Of a DNA stretch of 51,934 bases, positions 1-8,635 are shown piece by piece. The stretch lies in contig JAEWYO010000014.1 of NCBI GenBank assembly GCA_023395595.1, positions 1 through 51,934 on the forward strand, written 5' to 3'. The translations under genes were made by a program, and so were the position numbers. Below the pieces are notes generated by a model. The model had not been told where the DNA came from and made no database searches. It saw only the letters and a list, made by a program, of their open reading frames with translations. Positions within the stretch are counted from its first letter, which is position 1, and every line of letters begins with the position of its first letter. The DNA is from Bacillota bacterium (GTDB lineage: Bacteria > Bacillota > Clostridia > Christensenellales > CAG-138).

Positions 1-805
1 TGCCAAAGCCTTTGTCCACGCAATCGTAGACAACGCCGTTCATGCGCACTTTAAAATCCTGAAGCATGATACCGGGGATGATGTTGCTCTCTCCGATGAA
101 GTCCGCAACAAACGGGTTTTTCGGCTCGTTATAGATGTCTGTCGGGGTGCCGATCTGCTGAATCACACCGTCTTTGAGTACCACGATGGTGTCGCTCATG
201 GTCAATGCTTCTTCTTGATCGTGCGTGACATAAATAAAGGTAATGCCAAGCCTCTGCTGCATGTTCTTGAGCTCAACCTGCATTTCTTTGCGGAGTTTGA
301 GATCGAGCGCGCCCAGAGGCTCATCAAGCAGGAGCACCTGCGGCTCATTGACCAGTGCGCGAGCGATCGCCACGCGCTGCTGCTGCCCGCCGGAGAGTTG
401 CTCGATATAGCGAGAACCGTAGCCCTTGAGGTTCACGAGCTCCAGCATAGCTTCTACTTTTTCTTTGATGACGGCCTTGTCCACATTGCGGAGTTTGAGC
501 CCAAAGGCGATGTTGTCCGCGACGTTCAGGTGCGGAAACAGCGCATACTTCTGGAACACGGTATTGACTTGACGAAGATATGGCGGGGTATTGGCGATGT
601 CTACACCACCCATCTCGATGCGCCCTTCGTCGGGCATAATGAATCCCGCGATAAGGCGAAGCATTGTCGTTTTGCCGCAGCCGGACGGGCCGAGGAGGGT
701 TAAAAATTCGCCATCTTTGATATATAGATCGACATGCGAAAGCGCGACGTCGCCGCCGTAGAGTTTCGATACATCGATCAATTCGATTAAGTGTTTGTCC
801 TTCAT
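1..805 (-). CDS. potA: Spermidine/putrescine ABC transporter ATP-binding protein PotA (partial)
   Basis: ATPase that powers import of polyamines through the PotBCD membrane complex. The frame reads from ATG at 805, behind an AAGGAGAG ribosome site, and is still open at the left edge, giving 268 codons. Visible are Walker A GPSGCGKTT (about residues 39-47), the Q-loop, the ABC signature LSGGQQQR, Walker B LLLDEPLGALD and the switch His in THDQEEA, followed by the start of the C-terminal regulatory domain. The order XRE-cupin regulator then potA is the usual head of a potABCD operon, whose remaining genes would lie to the left. Assignment to polyamines rather than another CUT1-type substrate rests on the regulator and on PotA-like sequence. 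Confidence 0.93.
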   Translation of the reverse strand, partial: MKDKHLIELIDVSKLYGGDVALSHVDLYIKDGEFLTLLGPSGCGKTTMLRLIAGFIMPDEGRIEMGGVDIANTPPYLRQVNTVFQKYALFPHLNVADNIAFGLKLRNVDKAVIKEKVEAMLELVNLKGYGSRYIEQLSGGQQQRVAIARALVNEPQVLLLDEPLGALDLKLRKEMQVELKNMQQRLGITFIYVTHDQEEALTMSDTIVVLKDGVIQQIGTPTDIYNEPKNPFVADFIGESNIIPGIMLQDFKVRMNGVVYDCVDKGFG

Positions 806-869
806 TCGCTCTCTCCTTCAAAACAATACGGCGCGCATTCGCTCTCTCGCACCGAAAAAAACACCTGGT

Positions 870-1406
870 TCAAAAACTCGGCGGGGTACTGACCCAAAGT
901 ACGCGCGCTTCGTTTTTCCCGCTGTTGATTAGATAGTGCATGCGCGTCGGGCGAAAATAGAAGCTCCCGCCTTTTTTCAGGCGATAGCGCGCGCTGCCGA
1001 GTACAAGCGTCACACTTCCGCTGAGCACATAGCCAAACTCTTCACCTTCGTGCGGGTCGTCTTGCTCGCCACTCACTCCCGCGGGAATGGTCACGAGAAT
1101 TGGCTCCAGCGCGTTTTTCTGCGCGTTGGTGACGAGCCACTGAATGGTGTAGCCGTCTGCTTCTTCCTTGACGAACATATCGTCTGTGCTGTAGGCGACC
1201 TGCTCTTCCTGCGTCTCGCGAAAAAAGCCCGCAACATCGGTTCCGAGTGCGGCGAGGATGTCCATCAATGTGGCGATAGAGGGGGAGGTGAGATCCCGCT
1301 CGAGCTGGGAGATAAATCCCTTGGTCAGCTCCGTGCGGGCGGCCAGCTCCTCCTGCGTCAAACCACGTTGCAAGCGAAGCTGCTTGATCTTGACGCCGAT
1401 CTCCAT
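870..1406 (-). CDS. XRE-family regulator with C-terminal cupin domain (PuuR-like)
   Basis: A 178-residue transcription factor. Residues 1-60 form a Cro/C1 helix-turn-helix (LTQEELAARTELTKGFISQ is the recognition part). Residues about 105-178 form a small cupin with HEGEEFGYVLSG, the metal/ligand pocket strand typical of these regulators. Proteins of this build usually sense polyamines or related small molecules and control uptake or breakdown operons. It lies 64 bases upstream of potA on the same strand, so it probably heads the pot operon and regulates it together with itself. An inverted-repeat operator candidate lies just downstream of its promoter. Confidence 0.9.
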   Translation of the reverse strand: MEIGVKIKQLRLQRGLTQEELAARTELTKGFISQLERDLTSPSIATLMDILAALGTDVAGFFRETQEEQVAYSTDDMFVKEEADGYTIQWLVTNAQKNALEPILVTIPAGVSGEQDDPHEGEEFGYVLSGSVTLVLGSARYRLKKGGSFYFRPTRMHYLINSGKNEARVLWVSTPPSF

Positions 1407-1422
1407 TTGTGTCTACCACCTC

Positions 1423-1481
1423 TAAACTTTGAGTTTACAGTCACTAAACGGAATTAAACCAAATTGCACGCAAAATGTCAA
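1423..1481 (-). promoter_or_regulatory. Promoter and operator array of the XRE-cupin/pot operon
   Basis: On the minus strand, -35 TTGACA (1476-1481) and -10 TTTAAT (1453-1458) are separated by 17 bases. Four half-sites follow: TAAAC at 1423 and 1445, GTTTA at 1433, and TAAAC at 1455. They make the inverted repeats TAAAC-N5-GTTTA and GTTTA-N7-TAAAC around the expected start of transcription. The rest of the 1407-1737 gap holds only a weak CCCCCTC/GAGGGGG hairpin (about 1511-1544) and a poor plus-strand promoter candidate. Confidence 0.75.
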
Positions 1482-1737
1482 TGTATTTTTCGTGATTTTT
1501 TCACACAAAACCCCCTCGTTTCCCGCCCGAAAAAGAGAGGGGGAAACCACGGAAAGGCGATGCCAATTCAAGCGCGTAAAACCTGGTGTTTTCAACGCTT
1601 TTACAACTTGTTTACACACGGGCTTTCCTGACCTGTTTGCGTGTACTTGCGCACGTGCTTTTTGCGTGATACACTCGAAAGGAATACACACGAGAAGGGG
1701 AACTGTACACACGGGGATTTGAAAAGGGGAGAAGTTC

Positions 1738-2280
1738 ATGAAACCAGGGATTGCCGTCTGCTTTCCCGGCACGGGGTTTACGTGCAAAGAGGCGTTATTT
1801 GAACGAATCGCGAGCGACTTTTCCGCGCGAGGCTACGAAATTATCCGGCTCGACTTTTCACACATTCCGTTTCGCGAGATTGAAACTTTGGAGGAGGCAG
1901 TTGCGCTCGCGCAGCGCGCGGTCAAGCGGCAGCTCCTGCACATCACGTTTTCCGATTATGATGATGTAGTCTTCGTTTCAAAAAGCCTCGGCACAATCCT
2001 GGCTGCACAGTATGAACGGGACAACGACCTCAGCCCGAGGCATCTGTATCTCACCCCGCTCAACAAAACCCTCATGTTGGTTCGTCCAGAGTCCCGCGTG
2101 ATTGCGATGGTGCTCGGTACACAGGATCGCTTCCTGACCGGGCGCGCGCTGATGAGTTTCTGCGAACCGCGCAACATGACCTGCTGCCTCATCGAGGGGG
2201 TGGATCACAGCCTCAAGGACGATATGGACACCGCGCGTACGGCAAGAATCATAGACCAGATTGCAAACCTTTGCATTTGA
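1738..2280 (+). CDS. Small alpha/beta-hydrolase-fold protein
   Basis: A 180-residue cytosolic protein with an alpha/beta-hydrolase layout. It has an N-terminal strand FPGTGFT with the oxyanion turn, a nucleophile elbow VFVSKSLGT with Ser in the expected place (the usual first Gly is Ser), an acid-strand GTQDRF after the sixth strand, and GVDHSL supplying the catalytic His. This is short for the family but similar to small esterase or dienelactone-hydrolase-like proteins. The start follows AAAAGGGGAGAAG. The GNAT gene follows after 50 bases on the same strand, so they may be co-transcribed. Substrate unknown. Confidence 0.7.
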   Translation: MKPGIAVCFPGTGFTCKEALFERIASDFSARGYEIIRLDFSHIPFREIETLEEAVALAQRAVKRQLLHITFSDYDDVVFVSKSLGTILAAQYERDNDLSPRHLYLTPLNKTLMLVRPESRVIAMVLGTQDRFLTGRALMSFCEPRNMTCCLIEGVDHSLKDDMDTARTARIIDQIANLCI

Positions 2281-2330
2281 GTGAAAGCGCGCGCTTTCAC
2301 GCGTAAATCAGATCGTTAGGATGACGAAAC

Positions 2331-2777
2331 ATGGAACGGCAATTGGATGGATATTTCATCAGCGACAACAAAGCACTGATTCAACCCGAGAGAGTGTTTG
2401 ATATGCTGTCAAAATCCTATTGGGCAGCGGATAGAACCCTCGAAACGATCCAAAAATCGATCGAGAACTCTCTCTGTTTCGGTGTGTATCAAGCAGGCGA
2501 TCAGGTCGGTTTTGCCCGTTGCGTCACCGACTATGCGGTTTCGTTTATGCTCATGGATGTCATCATTGACGAGCGATGTCGAGGACGCGGTCTGGGAAAA
2601 GCACTCGTATCCTTTATTCTTTCACACGAAAAGTTGCAAGGCTTAACGGGTACACTCGCCACACGGGATGCGCATACGCTCTACGAACGATTTGGCTTTG
2701 CGCCGGTCGATCCGAAGTTTTACATGCGAAGATCTGCGGTAAAATCGACTTCGATAGAAATCGAACAGCAATCCTGA
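2331..2777 (+). CDS. GNAT-family N-acetyltransferase
   Basis: A 148-residue acetyl-CoA-dependent acetyltransferase. The acetyl-CoA pyrophosphate-binding loop CRGRGLGKAL (motif A) lies near residues 84-93. It is preceded by the beta-4 strand MLMDVIIDE and followed by motif B with YERFGF, the C-terminal signature. The sequence resembles small stand-alone GNATs that act on metabolites; the substrate cannot be read. The start is after TTAGGATG, and a clear terminator follows at 2805-2836. Confidence 0.88.
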   Translation: MERQLDGYFISDNKALIQPERVFDMLSKSYWAADRTLETIQKSIENSLCFGVYQAGDQVGFARCVTDYAVSFMLMDVIIDERCRGRGLGKALVSFILSHEKLQGLTGTLATRDAHTLYERFGFAPVDPKFYMRRSAVKSTSIEIEQQS

Positions 2778-2804
2778 GAATTCCCTGAACGAATATACAA
2801 CCGC

Positions 2805-2836
2805 AAAACACTTCCGCTCGCCGGAGGTGCTTTTTT
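2805..2836 (+). terminator. Rho-independent terminator after the GNAT gene
   Basis: Stem CACTTCCG / CGGAGGTG (one G-U pair), loop CTCGC, followed by C and six T. Confidence 0.85.
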
Positions 2837-3046
2837 GATTGGACGGCATACAATTCAATTCGTTCAAGAAAAGAAATCAACATTTTTCGTGCCAAACAAT
2901 GAGAATCGGTGCGAAAAACACAATAGATTGTAGGTTTGTGAAAAATAAAAACAAAACATGACAATATCGAAAAGATTGTCCAAAGAGCATCGACGCACGG
3001 GGGAGCGTATGCTATACTTTCGGCGTTACATGAAGGAGGGATATCC

Positions 3047-3928
3047 ATGAAAAAAATCGTAGCAGCGGTGTTAGCCCTAGCGGTGGGCTTCACGCTCTTT
3101 ATGCCGGCGGCATTGGCCGACGAGGACGGACAGGAGCGCGTCACGATGGGCGCGGATCTCACCGACCGTCAACGAGAAGCCGTGTATCGCGACTTTGGCA
3201 TTGAGGAAGGTTCCGTCACCGAATTGAGCGTAACCAACAAAGAGGAGCGCAGCTATCTCGAAGGCCTCGTGCCTGATGGTAAGATTGGCAGCGTCGCTCT
3301 CTCTTGCATCTATATTAAAACGCTTCCGGCGGGTTCCGGCATGACGGTCGAAATCCACAACATCAACTACTGCACGGAAGATATGTATATCAACGCGTTG
3401 ACGACCGCAGGCATTGCTGACGCGCAAGTGATCGTGAGCGCACCGTTCCCGGTCTCCGGCACTGGTGCTCTGACAGGTGCCTACAAAGCCTATGAAGACA
3501 TCACCGGCAATTCGCTCTCCAGCCTTGCCAAGGCTGCTGGCGCGGAGGAACTGGTCGTCACGGGTGAGCTTGCTGAATATATTGGCAGCGAAGACGCGAC
3601 GCAGATGATTGGCGAACTCAAGAAGATGCTCGACAAGACAGGGGACATGACGGACGACGAAGTCCGCGCCGAGATTAAGAATCTCGCTACAATGTACAAC
3701 GTCTCGCTGACGGATGCGCAGTTGGAGCAGGTACTCTCTCTGGTACGTAAACTGGAAGGCTTGGACGCGGATCAGTTGCAGCAGCAGCTGGTCGGCATCG
3801 CAAAAGCGGCGCAGACTGCAAACAAGGTCGGCGAAGTGACCAGCAAGGTGTTTGAAGATGTCAAAGGCTTCTTCTCCGCGGTTGGCAATTTCTTCACCGG
3901 CGTGTTCGGCGGCAATAAAACAGAGTAA
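3047..3928 (+). CDS. Secreted DUF1002 protein (YpuA-like)
   Basis: A 293-residue exported protein. It has a clear signal peptide with a predicted cut after ALA at residue 24, then the DUF1002 domain. Features typical of the family are the early segment LTDRQREAVYRDFGI, the strand-rich stretch around residues 85-105, and the phrase TGAYKAYEDITG. The C-terminal third is helical and acidic, ending in a short Phe/Gly-rich tail. The ribosome site GAAGGAGG lies 8 bases before ATG; TATACT at 3012-3017 is a possible -10. The B. subtilis relative YpuA is a cell-surface protein whose biochemical role is not settled. Single-gene transcript bounded by terminators. Confidence 0.88.
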   Translation: MKKIVAAVLALAVGFTLFMPAALADEDGQERVTMGADLTDRQREAVYRDFGIEEGSVTELSVTNKEERSYLEGLVPDGKIGSVALSCIYIKTLPAGSGMTVEIHNINYCTEDMYINALTTAGIADAQVIVSAPFPVSGTGALTGAYKAYEDITGNSLSSLAKAAGAEELVVTGELAEYIGSEDATQMIGELKKMLDKTGDMTDDEVRAEIKNLATMYNVSLTDAQLEQVLSLVRKLEGLDADQLQQQLVGIAKAAQTANKVGEVTSKVFEDVKGFFSAVGNFFTGVFGGNKTE

Positions 3929-3957
3929 TCGCGCGCCTGAATTGGCGCAAAATTTCA

Positions 3958-3988
3958 GAGGATACCGTTGCCCGCGGTATCCTCTTTT
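3958..3988 (+). terminator. Terminator after the DUF1002 gene
   Basis: Perfect 10-bp stem GAGGATACCG / CGGTATCCTC with a 7-base loop and TTTT. Confidence 0.9.
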
Positions 3989-4128
3989 GTTCCAAATATT
4001 GTGCCGAAACCGACTGCGCAACCACGTAAAACAGGACGCAAAGTGGTTTTACGGAATGCAAATATCACCATATTTTGTGGCAAAAGGGTGAACTGTTTAC
4101 AATATAACAACAAAATATACCCACTTGG

Positions 4129-4138
4129 GTGCTATAAT
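4129..4138 (+). promoter_or_regulatory. Extended -10 promoter upstream of the PQQ-propeller gene
   Basis: TGCTATAAT gives a perfect -10 hexamer at 4133-4138 with the TG extension. No convincing -35 is present, as is common for extended -10 promoters. Transcription would begin near 4145, giving a leader of about 160 bases before the start codon at 4308. Confidence 0.65.
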
Positions 4139-4144
4139 GATTTA

Positions 4145-4307
4145 GATTTATCATGTCAAACATGTGTTTGCGCGACAGCGGCCAAACAAGGACAATGCAA
4201 ACCAACACGATTGCATTTGCCCACGCGGCTCAAGCCCGGATGCATGCATGATGCAACAACGATTTCTCGCAAAGGTGCGCAGCGCCTGGTTGCGCAGAGG
4301 AGGAAGC
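4145..4307 (+). other. Long structured leader of unknown class
   Basis: This untranslated stretch is rich in short inverted repeats, including AATGCAA / TTGCATT (about 4194-4220), GATGCATGCATGATGCA (4239-4255) and GCGCAGCGCCTGGTTGCGC (4277-4295), and ends with the ribosome site AGAGGAGGAAGC. I could not match it to any riboswitch class known to me. It could be only a GC-rich leader. Confidence 0.35.
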
Positions 4308-6623
4308 ATGGACAACGACCAATACAACCAATACCCCGACCGCGAGAGAACCAGAACGAGCCAACCCGGAAGCGGGACAGGCTCCGGCGGCGCATCCTAC
4401 GGCGCGGGACGCAGTGGTTCCTCCTCCGGGCGACCCTATTCGCAAGGCAACGCGCCTTCCGGCAGAAGCAGCGCTACACAAGGGCAATACAGCGGATACG
4501 AGCGCGGTAGTACTCCCTCTCGCAACAGCGCTTCACAAGGGCAGCATGGTGGATATGAACGCGGCAGCGCATCCTCCAGCAGAATCAACTCTTCACAAGG
4601 GCAATACAGCGGATACGAGCGCGGCGGCACTCCCTCTCGCAACAGTACTTCGCAAGGGCAGTATGGCGGATACGAGCGTGGCAGCGCATCCTCCGGCAGA
4701 AGCAGCGCATCCGGTTCGAGTCGATCTTCGTCTTCCTCCGGCTCCGGCGGGAGCAGGGGATACGGGTCCTCTGGCGGTTCCTCCGGCGCACCCAAGAAGC
4801 GCAAAAAGAAGCGTCGTTATCGCCTTCGAATTCAGCCGAGAGCGTTCTTCATTCTTTCGATTGCGCTGGTCATCATTGCGATGATCATCGTCGGAATCAA
4901 AGCGTTTGGCGGCTCGCAGGCACCGCAGTCCCTCGAAACCTCGCAAAAACCCGGACTTTTTGAGGAGCTGTTCAAGACGCCGACGCCGTCTCCAACACCG
5001 ACGCCAACACCGACGCCAACTCCGTCTCCGACACCGCCCTATGACATCCCGCATGCGGTGGATAGCACGCAGCCGAGCGTCTACGGGCTCACAACTGCGG
5101 TAGAAGAAAACGGAACCAAGGTGGACAACTATCAACGGCTGGAGAAGATCGAATTCCTGCCGGAAGAATCGTATTCCAACGTGGAGGGCATTGTCACCTT
5201 CCGCGGCAACAACCATCGGGACAGCGCGTCCTACGGCGCAGCCAGCATCAGCGCAAAGAAATTGTCCGAAGCATGGAAGATTGACACCGGCGAACTGCCG
5301 CGCAGTGATATCGGCGGGCCGACCGAGGCAACCTGGACCGGCAGTGGCTGGGTCGGTCAGCCATTGATCGTCAAATGGCCGGATAACATCAAGCAACTGA
5401 TGAACATGTATGATTCGGCGAAGCAGAAAACCGGCTTGGTCGAAGTCATCCTCGCGACCATGGACGGCAATGTTTATTTCCTCGATCTCGAAACAGGCGA
5501 ACCGACGCGAGACAAACTCAACATCGGAATGCCGTTTAAGGGGGCGGGTTCGCTCGATCCGCGCGGATATCCAATTCTCTATCTGGGCTCGGGCGACATG
5601 TATACTTCCGACACCATGAAATCCCGTGCGATGGCGTACTCGCTGATCGATTTCACGCGGTTGTACGAGTTCGGCAAGCAAAATGACGAGTTCGCGCTGC
5701 GTGACTGGCACGCATATGACAGCGCGCCGCTTGTGGATGCGAAGACCGACACGTTGATTTACCCCGGCGAAAACGGGATTCTCTATACGATCAAACTCAA
5801 CACCGTCTTTGACGAGACAACGGGACAGCTGAGCATGAATCCCAGCGATGTGGTCAAGATGCGCTATGTCGGCACGCGCTCGACCTACCCCGACAGCACG
5901 AATACGTCCAGCAACAAGTACTGGCTTGGCTATGAAACCAGCATCGCAACCCTCGGCGAATTCGGTTATCTGGGTACGAACGACGGCTTCCTGCAGTGTA
6001 TCAATCTCAACACGATGTCCATCGTTTGGGCGCAGGACACAAAGGATGACACAAACGGTTCACCCGTGCTGGAGATGGATCTGGCAAACCGTGCCGCATA
6101 TATCTACATCGGCTCTTCGCTGCATTTTACGGCGGACGCGGACATGAAGGGCAGCGTGCCGTTCATGAAGGTAAATGCGATTACGGGCGAGATCATCTGG
6201 AAGCACGAGGAGAATGTGAACACCAAGGATCATGTATCCGGCGGTGTGCAGGCGACGGCGCTGCTCGGACAAAAGAGTATCTCCGATCTTGTGATCGTGC
6301 CGTTCTCCCGAACGCCGGACAAGGACAACGGCGTACTGCTTGCGCTCGACAAAGCGACAGGCGCGGTTCGCTGGCAGTATAATATGGAGAAATACACTTG
6401 GAGTTCGCCTGTTGCGGTCTATGACGAGAGCGGAAATGCCTATATCGTCGTCTGCGAAGGCAGCGATACCGGCGGTAAAGTGTTCCTGCTGGATGGCAAG
6501 ACGGGCACTCTGCTGAGCACATTTGACGCGGAAAAGAACATTGAAGCAAGCCCCGCGGTCTACGGCAACATGATTGTCTTCGGCACACGCGGCATGAAGA
6601 TCTGGGGCGTGAAGATCAGCTAA
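4308..6623 (+). CDS. Membrane-anchored PQQ-type beta-propeller protein with repetitive Gly/Ser/Tyr/Arg N-terminal tail
   Basis: A 771-residue protein. Residues 1-160 are low-complexity and disordered, rich in G, S, R, Y and Q, with four related units each containing GYERG. A basic patch KKRKKKRR (163-170) is followed by one transmembrane helix (about 180-198), a Thr-Pro linker (about 224-245), and an extracellular domain of PQQ/quinoprotein-like propeller blades with repeated forms such as DGNVYFLDLETG, GENGILYTI and SSPVAVYDESGNAYIV. There is no sign of the cofactor or calcium ligands of true quinoprotein dehydrogenases, so a structural or binding role is likelier. Start chosen at 4308 because AGGAGG lies 7 bases upstream. 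Its paralogue follows 34 bases downstream. Confidence 0.85.
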   Translation: MDNDQYNQYPDRERTRTSQPGSGTGSGGASYGAGRSGSSSGRPYSQGNAPSGRSSATQGQYSGYERGSTPSRNSASQGQHGGYERGSASSSRINSSQGQYSGYERGGTPSRNSTSQGQYGGYERGSASSGRSSASGSSRSSSSSGSGGSRGYGSSGGSSGAPKKRKKKRRYRLRIQPRAFFILSIALVIIAMIIVGIKAFGGSQAPQSLETSQKPGLFEELFKTPTPSPTPTPTPTPTPSPTPPYDIPHAVDSTQPSVYGLTTAVEENGTKVDNYQRLEKIEFLPEESYSNVEGIVTFRGNNHRDSASYGAASISAKKLSEAWKIDTGELPRSDIGGPTEATWTGSGWVGQPLIVKWPDNIKQLMNMYDSAKQKTGLVEVILATMDGNVYFLDLETGEPTRDKLNIGMPFKGAGSLDPRGYPILYLGSGDMYTSDTMKSRAMAYSLIDFTRLYEFGKQNDEFALRDWHAYDSAPLVDAKTDTLIYPGENGILYTIKLNTVFDETTGQLSMNPSDVVKMRYVGTRSTYPDSTNTSSNKYWLGYETSIATLGEFGYLGTNDGFLQCINLNTMSIVWAQDTKDDTNGSPVLEMDLANRAAYIYIGSSLHFTADADMKGSVPFMKVNAITGEIIWKHEENVNTKDHVSGGVQATALLGQKSISDLVIVPFSRTPDKDNGVLLALDKATGAVRWQYNMEKYTWSSPVAVYDESGNAYIVVCEGSDTGGKVFLLDGKTGTLLSTFDAEKNIEASPAVYGNMIVFGTRGMKIWGVKIS
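4464..4697 (+). repeat. In-frame tandem repeats encoding the GYERG tail
   Basis: Four units of 57, 60, 57 and 60 bases start at 4464, 4521, 4581 and 4638. Odd and even units resemble each other more than their neighbours, so the array looks like a duplicated 117-base pair of units. Each encodes an Arg-Ser start, (S/T)QGQ(Y/H), then GGYERG or SGYERG. Confidence 0.9.
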
Positions 6624-6657
6624 ATCACGCAAACGACGCATGAAAGGAGCGAGAACC

Positions 6658-8556
6658 ATGGCGAAGAGAAGAAAAAAACGGGTTCGCATGCAGCCGCGAT
6701 TCTTTCTGATCCTGTTCGTGGCGCTTGGCACGATCATCATTGTGCTGCTGCTGGTTCAAAAAATACAGAACGATAAAAAAGAAGTGCTCGCGGCAACGCC
6801 CGTGCCCACCGCGACGCTTGCGCCAACGGCGACACCCAAACCCGCTCTGCCGGACGACGTGACCGTCACCCGCGTAGACAGCGCAAACCCGACCCAGTTC
6901 GGGTTCTCCAACGCGATCAAAGTGGACGGTAAGGATGTATCGAGCTTCACACGCAATGACACACTGAGCTTTGGGCGCGATATGGAGTACAGCGCTCTGC
7001 CGGGGGTAACGACATTCGGCGGCAACAACTATCGCAACTCTTTTGCCTATGGTACGGTTACGATGACAGATCGACGTCTGCGCGAGCAATGGACGAAGAC
7101 CATCGGCGCGCTGGGCAACTGGAGTGGAACGGGCTGGACAGGGCAACCGCTCATCGTGCAATGGCCCGTTGAAACCGTTGCGGTCATGAATGTGAAACAA
7201 AACTTCAAAGATGTGGCGACTCCGCTGACTGAAGTGATCTATCCTGCGATGGATGGCAACATCTACTTCCTCGATCTGGAAACGGGCACTGCCACGCGTG
7301 ATCCGATCAATACCGGCATCATCCAAAAGGGAACTGCTTGTGTCGATCCGCGTGGATATCCGCTGCTGTATGTTGGGCAGGGAATCCCTTCGGACAACGA
7401 GCAGGGCAATCCAGCGTCGTATTTGAGAGTCTACTCGCTCATTTCAGGCGAGCAGATCGGCCAGTTCGGCGGGTTCGACTGGTTCGCGCGCCGCAAATGG
7501 CAGGCCTATGACGGAAGCCCGATGATTACGAACGATACGCTGGTTTACGGCGGGGAGAACGGAATCTTCTATACCGTGAAGCTAAACGCGCAGTTCGACG
7601 CAACGGCAGGAACGGTTTCGATCAAGCCGGACGGTTTGATCAAGTCTCGCTACGAAGCCTCTGGCTACTCGCGGGATGATCTTGCGGGCACGAGATGGTA
7701 TGGCATGGAAAGCTCTGTTTCCGCGTTTCGTAACTATGCGTTCTTCACCGATAACGGCGGCAGGTTACAGTGTGTCGATCTCAACACGCTCGCGGTAAAA
7801 TATGTGGTGGACGTAACCGACGAGAGCGACTCATCTGTCGTCATCGACGAAAGCTATGACGATCATACGATCTATCTCTATACCGGCTCACAGACGCGCA
7901 CAAAGGGCAGCGACCTGCCGGAAGGCTTTGGTTATAGCTATCAACGTAAAATCAACGGCCTAACCGGCGCGATCGTCTGGGAAAAGCGGTGGATTTGCTC
8001 CACCGGCGATGCCAGCGCAAGCGGCGGTATTGTCGCAACACCACATGTCGGACGCGGACAGATCAGCAACCTCGTGATCTATTCGTTCAGTCTTGCGGCG
8101 CAGTCAAATGGCGCTGCTGCCACGCAGAGTTCGCAAACGCCCGACCCGGAAGAAGCGGCGGAGGGAGAAACCTCCGATGCCGACAACACCACCCAATCGC
8201 AGGGCGAAGTTCTGCCGCAACCGAATGCAGGCGGTAGTTATACGCTCGGCGGAAGGATTGTGGCTTACGACAAAGCGACGGGCAATATCATCTGGTCCGT
8301 TGAGCAATCAAACGACTATTGGGCTAGCCCCGTCGTGGTGTATGACGCGCAGGGGAAAGGCTATCTGATTCAGTGCGATCGCGGCGGCTATGTGACCATC
8401 TATGACGCTTCCAGCGGTATCGTACTCAACAGTGTCGATCTAGGCAGCCGCATCGACTCCACTCCGGCGGTATTCAACAATCTTCTCGTCGTCGGCACCC
8501 GCGGCAAAGGTGGCAGCGGTAAAGGCCCGCAGATCGTTTGCTTGAAGATTAGCTAG
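6658..8556 (+). CDS. Second membrane-anchored PQQ-type beta-propeller protein
   Basis: A 632-residue paralogue of the upstream gene without the repetitive tail. It starts with a basic stretch MAKRRKKRVRMQPR, one transmembrane helix (about 15-37), a short Ala/Thr/Pro linker, then the same propeller domain. Shared markers include TFGGNNYR near its start (TFRGNNHR in the first protein), MDGNIYFLDLETG, GGENGIFYTVKLNA and a final VVGTRG block. A Ser/Thr/Glu-rich insert of about 45 residues (about 483-528) interrupts a late blade. Start chosen at 6658 because AAAGGAG lies 8 bases upstream; an in-frame ATG at 6640 lacks a site. A terminator follows, so the two genes probably form one transcript. Confidence 0.83.
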   Translation: MAKRRKKRVRMQPRFFLILFVALGTIIIVLLLVQKIQNDKKEVLAATPVPTATLAPTATPKPALPDDVTVTRVDSANPTQFGFSNAIKVDGKDVSSFTRNDTLSFGRDMEYSALPGVTTFGGNNYRNSFAYGTVTMTDRRLREQWTKTIGALGNWSGTGWTGQPLIVQWPVETVAVMNVKQNFKDVATPLTEVIYPAMDGNIYFLDLETGTATRDPINTGIIQKGTACVDPRGYPLLYVGQGIPSDNEQGNPASYLRVYSLISGEQIGQFGGFDWFARRKWQAYDGSPMITNDTLVYGGENGIFYTVKLNAQFDATAGTVSIKPDGLIKSRYEASGYSRDDLAGTRWYGMESSVSAFRNYAFFTDNGGRLQCVDLNTLAVKYVVDVTDESDSSVVIDESYDDHTIYLYTGSQTRTKGSDLPEGFGYSYQRKINGLTGAIVWEKRWICSTGDASASGGIVATPHVGRGQISNLVIYSFSLAAQSNGAAATQSSQTPDPEEAAEGETSDADNTTQSQGEVLPQPNAGGSYTLGGRIVAYDKATGNIIWSVEQSNDYWASPVVVYDAQGKGYLIQCDRGGYVTIYDASSGIVLNSVDLGSRIDSTPAVFNNLLVVGTRGKGGSGKGPQIVCLKIS

Positions 8557-8577
8557 ACGAACACAAAACCAAAACAA

Positions 8578-8607
8578 AAAAACCTGCGGTGAAAATCGCA
8601 GGTTTTT
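8578..8607 (+). terminator. Terminator after the propeller genes
   Basis: Stem AACCTGCG / CGCAGGTT with an 8-base loop, A-run before and T-run after, so it may work in both directions and also serve the convergent S24-regulator gene. Confidence 0.88.
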
Positions 8608-8635
8608 GTATGTTGATCTGTGCAATGGCAGTTGA

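Noticed and set aside
4464..4697. Regular 57-60-base repeats, considered as CRISPR or intergenic array
   Set aside because: They are in frame inside a coding region, unit lengths are multiples of three, and there are no spacers.
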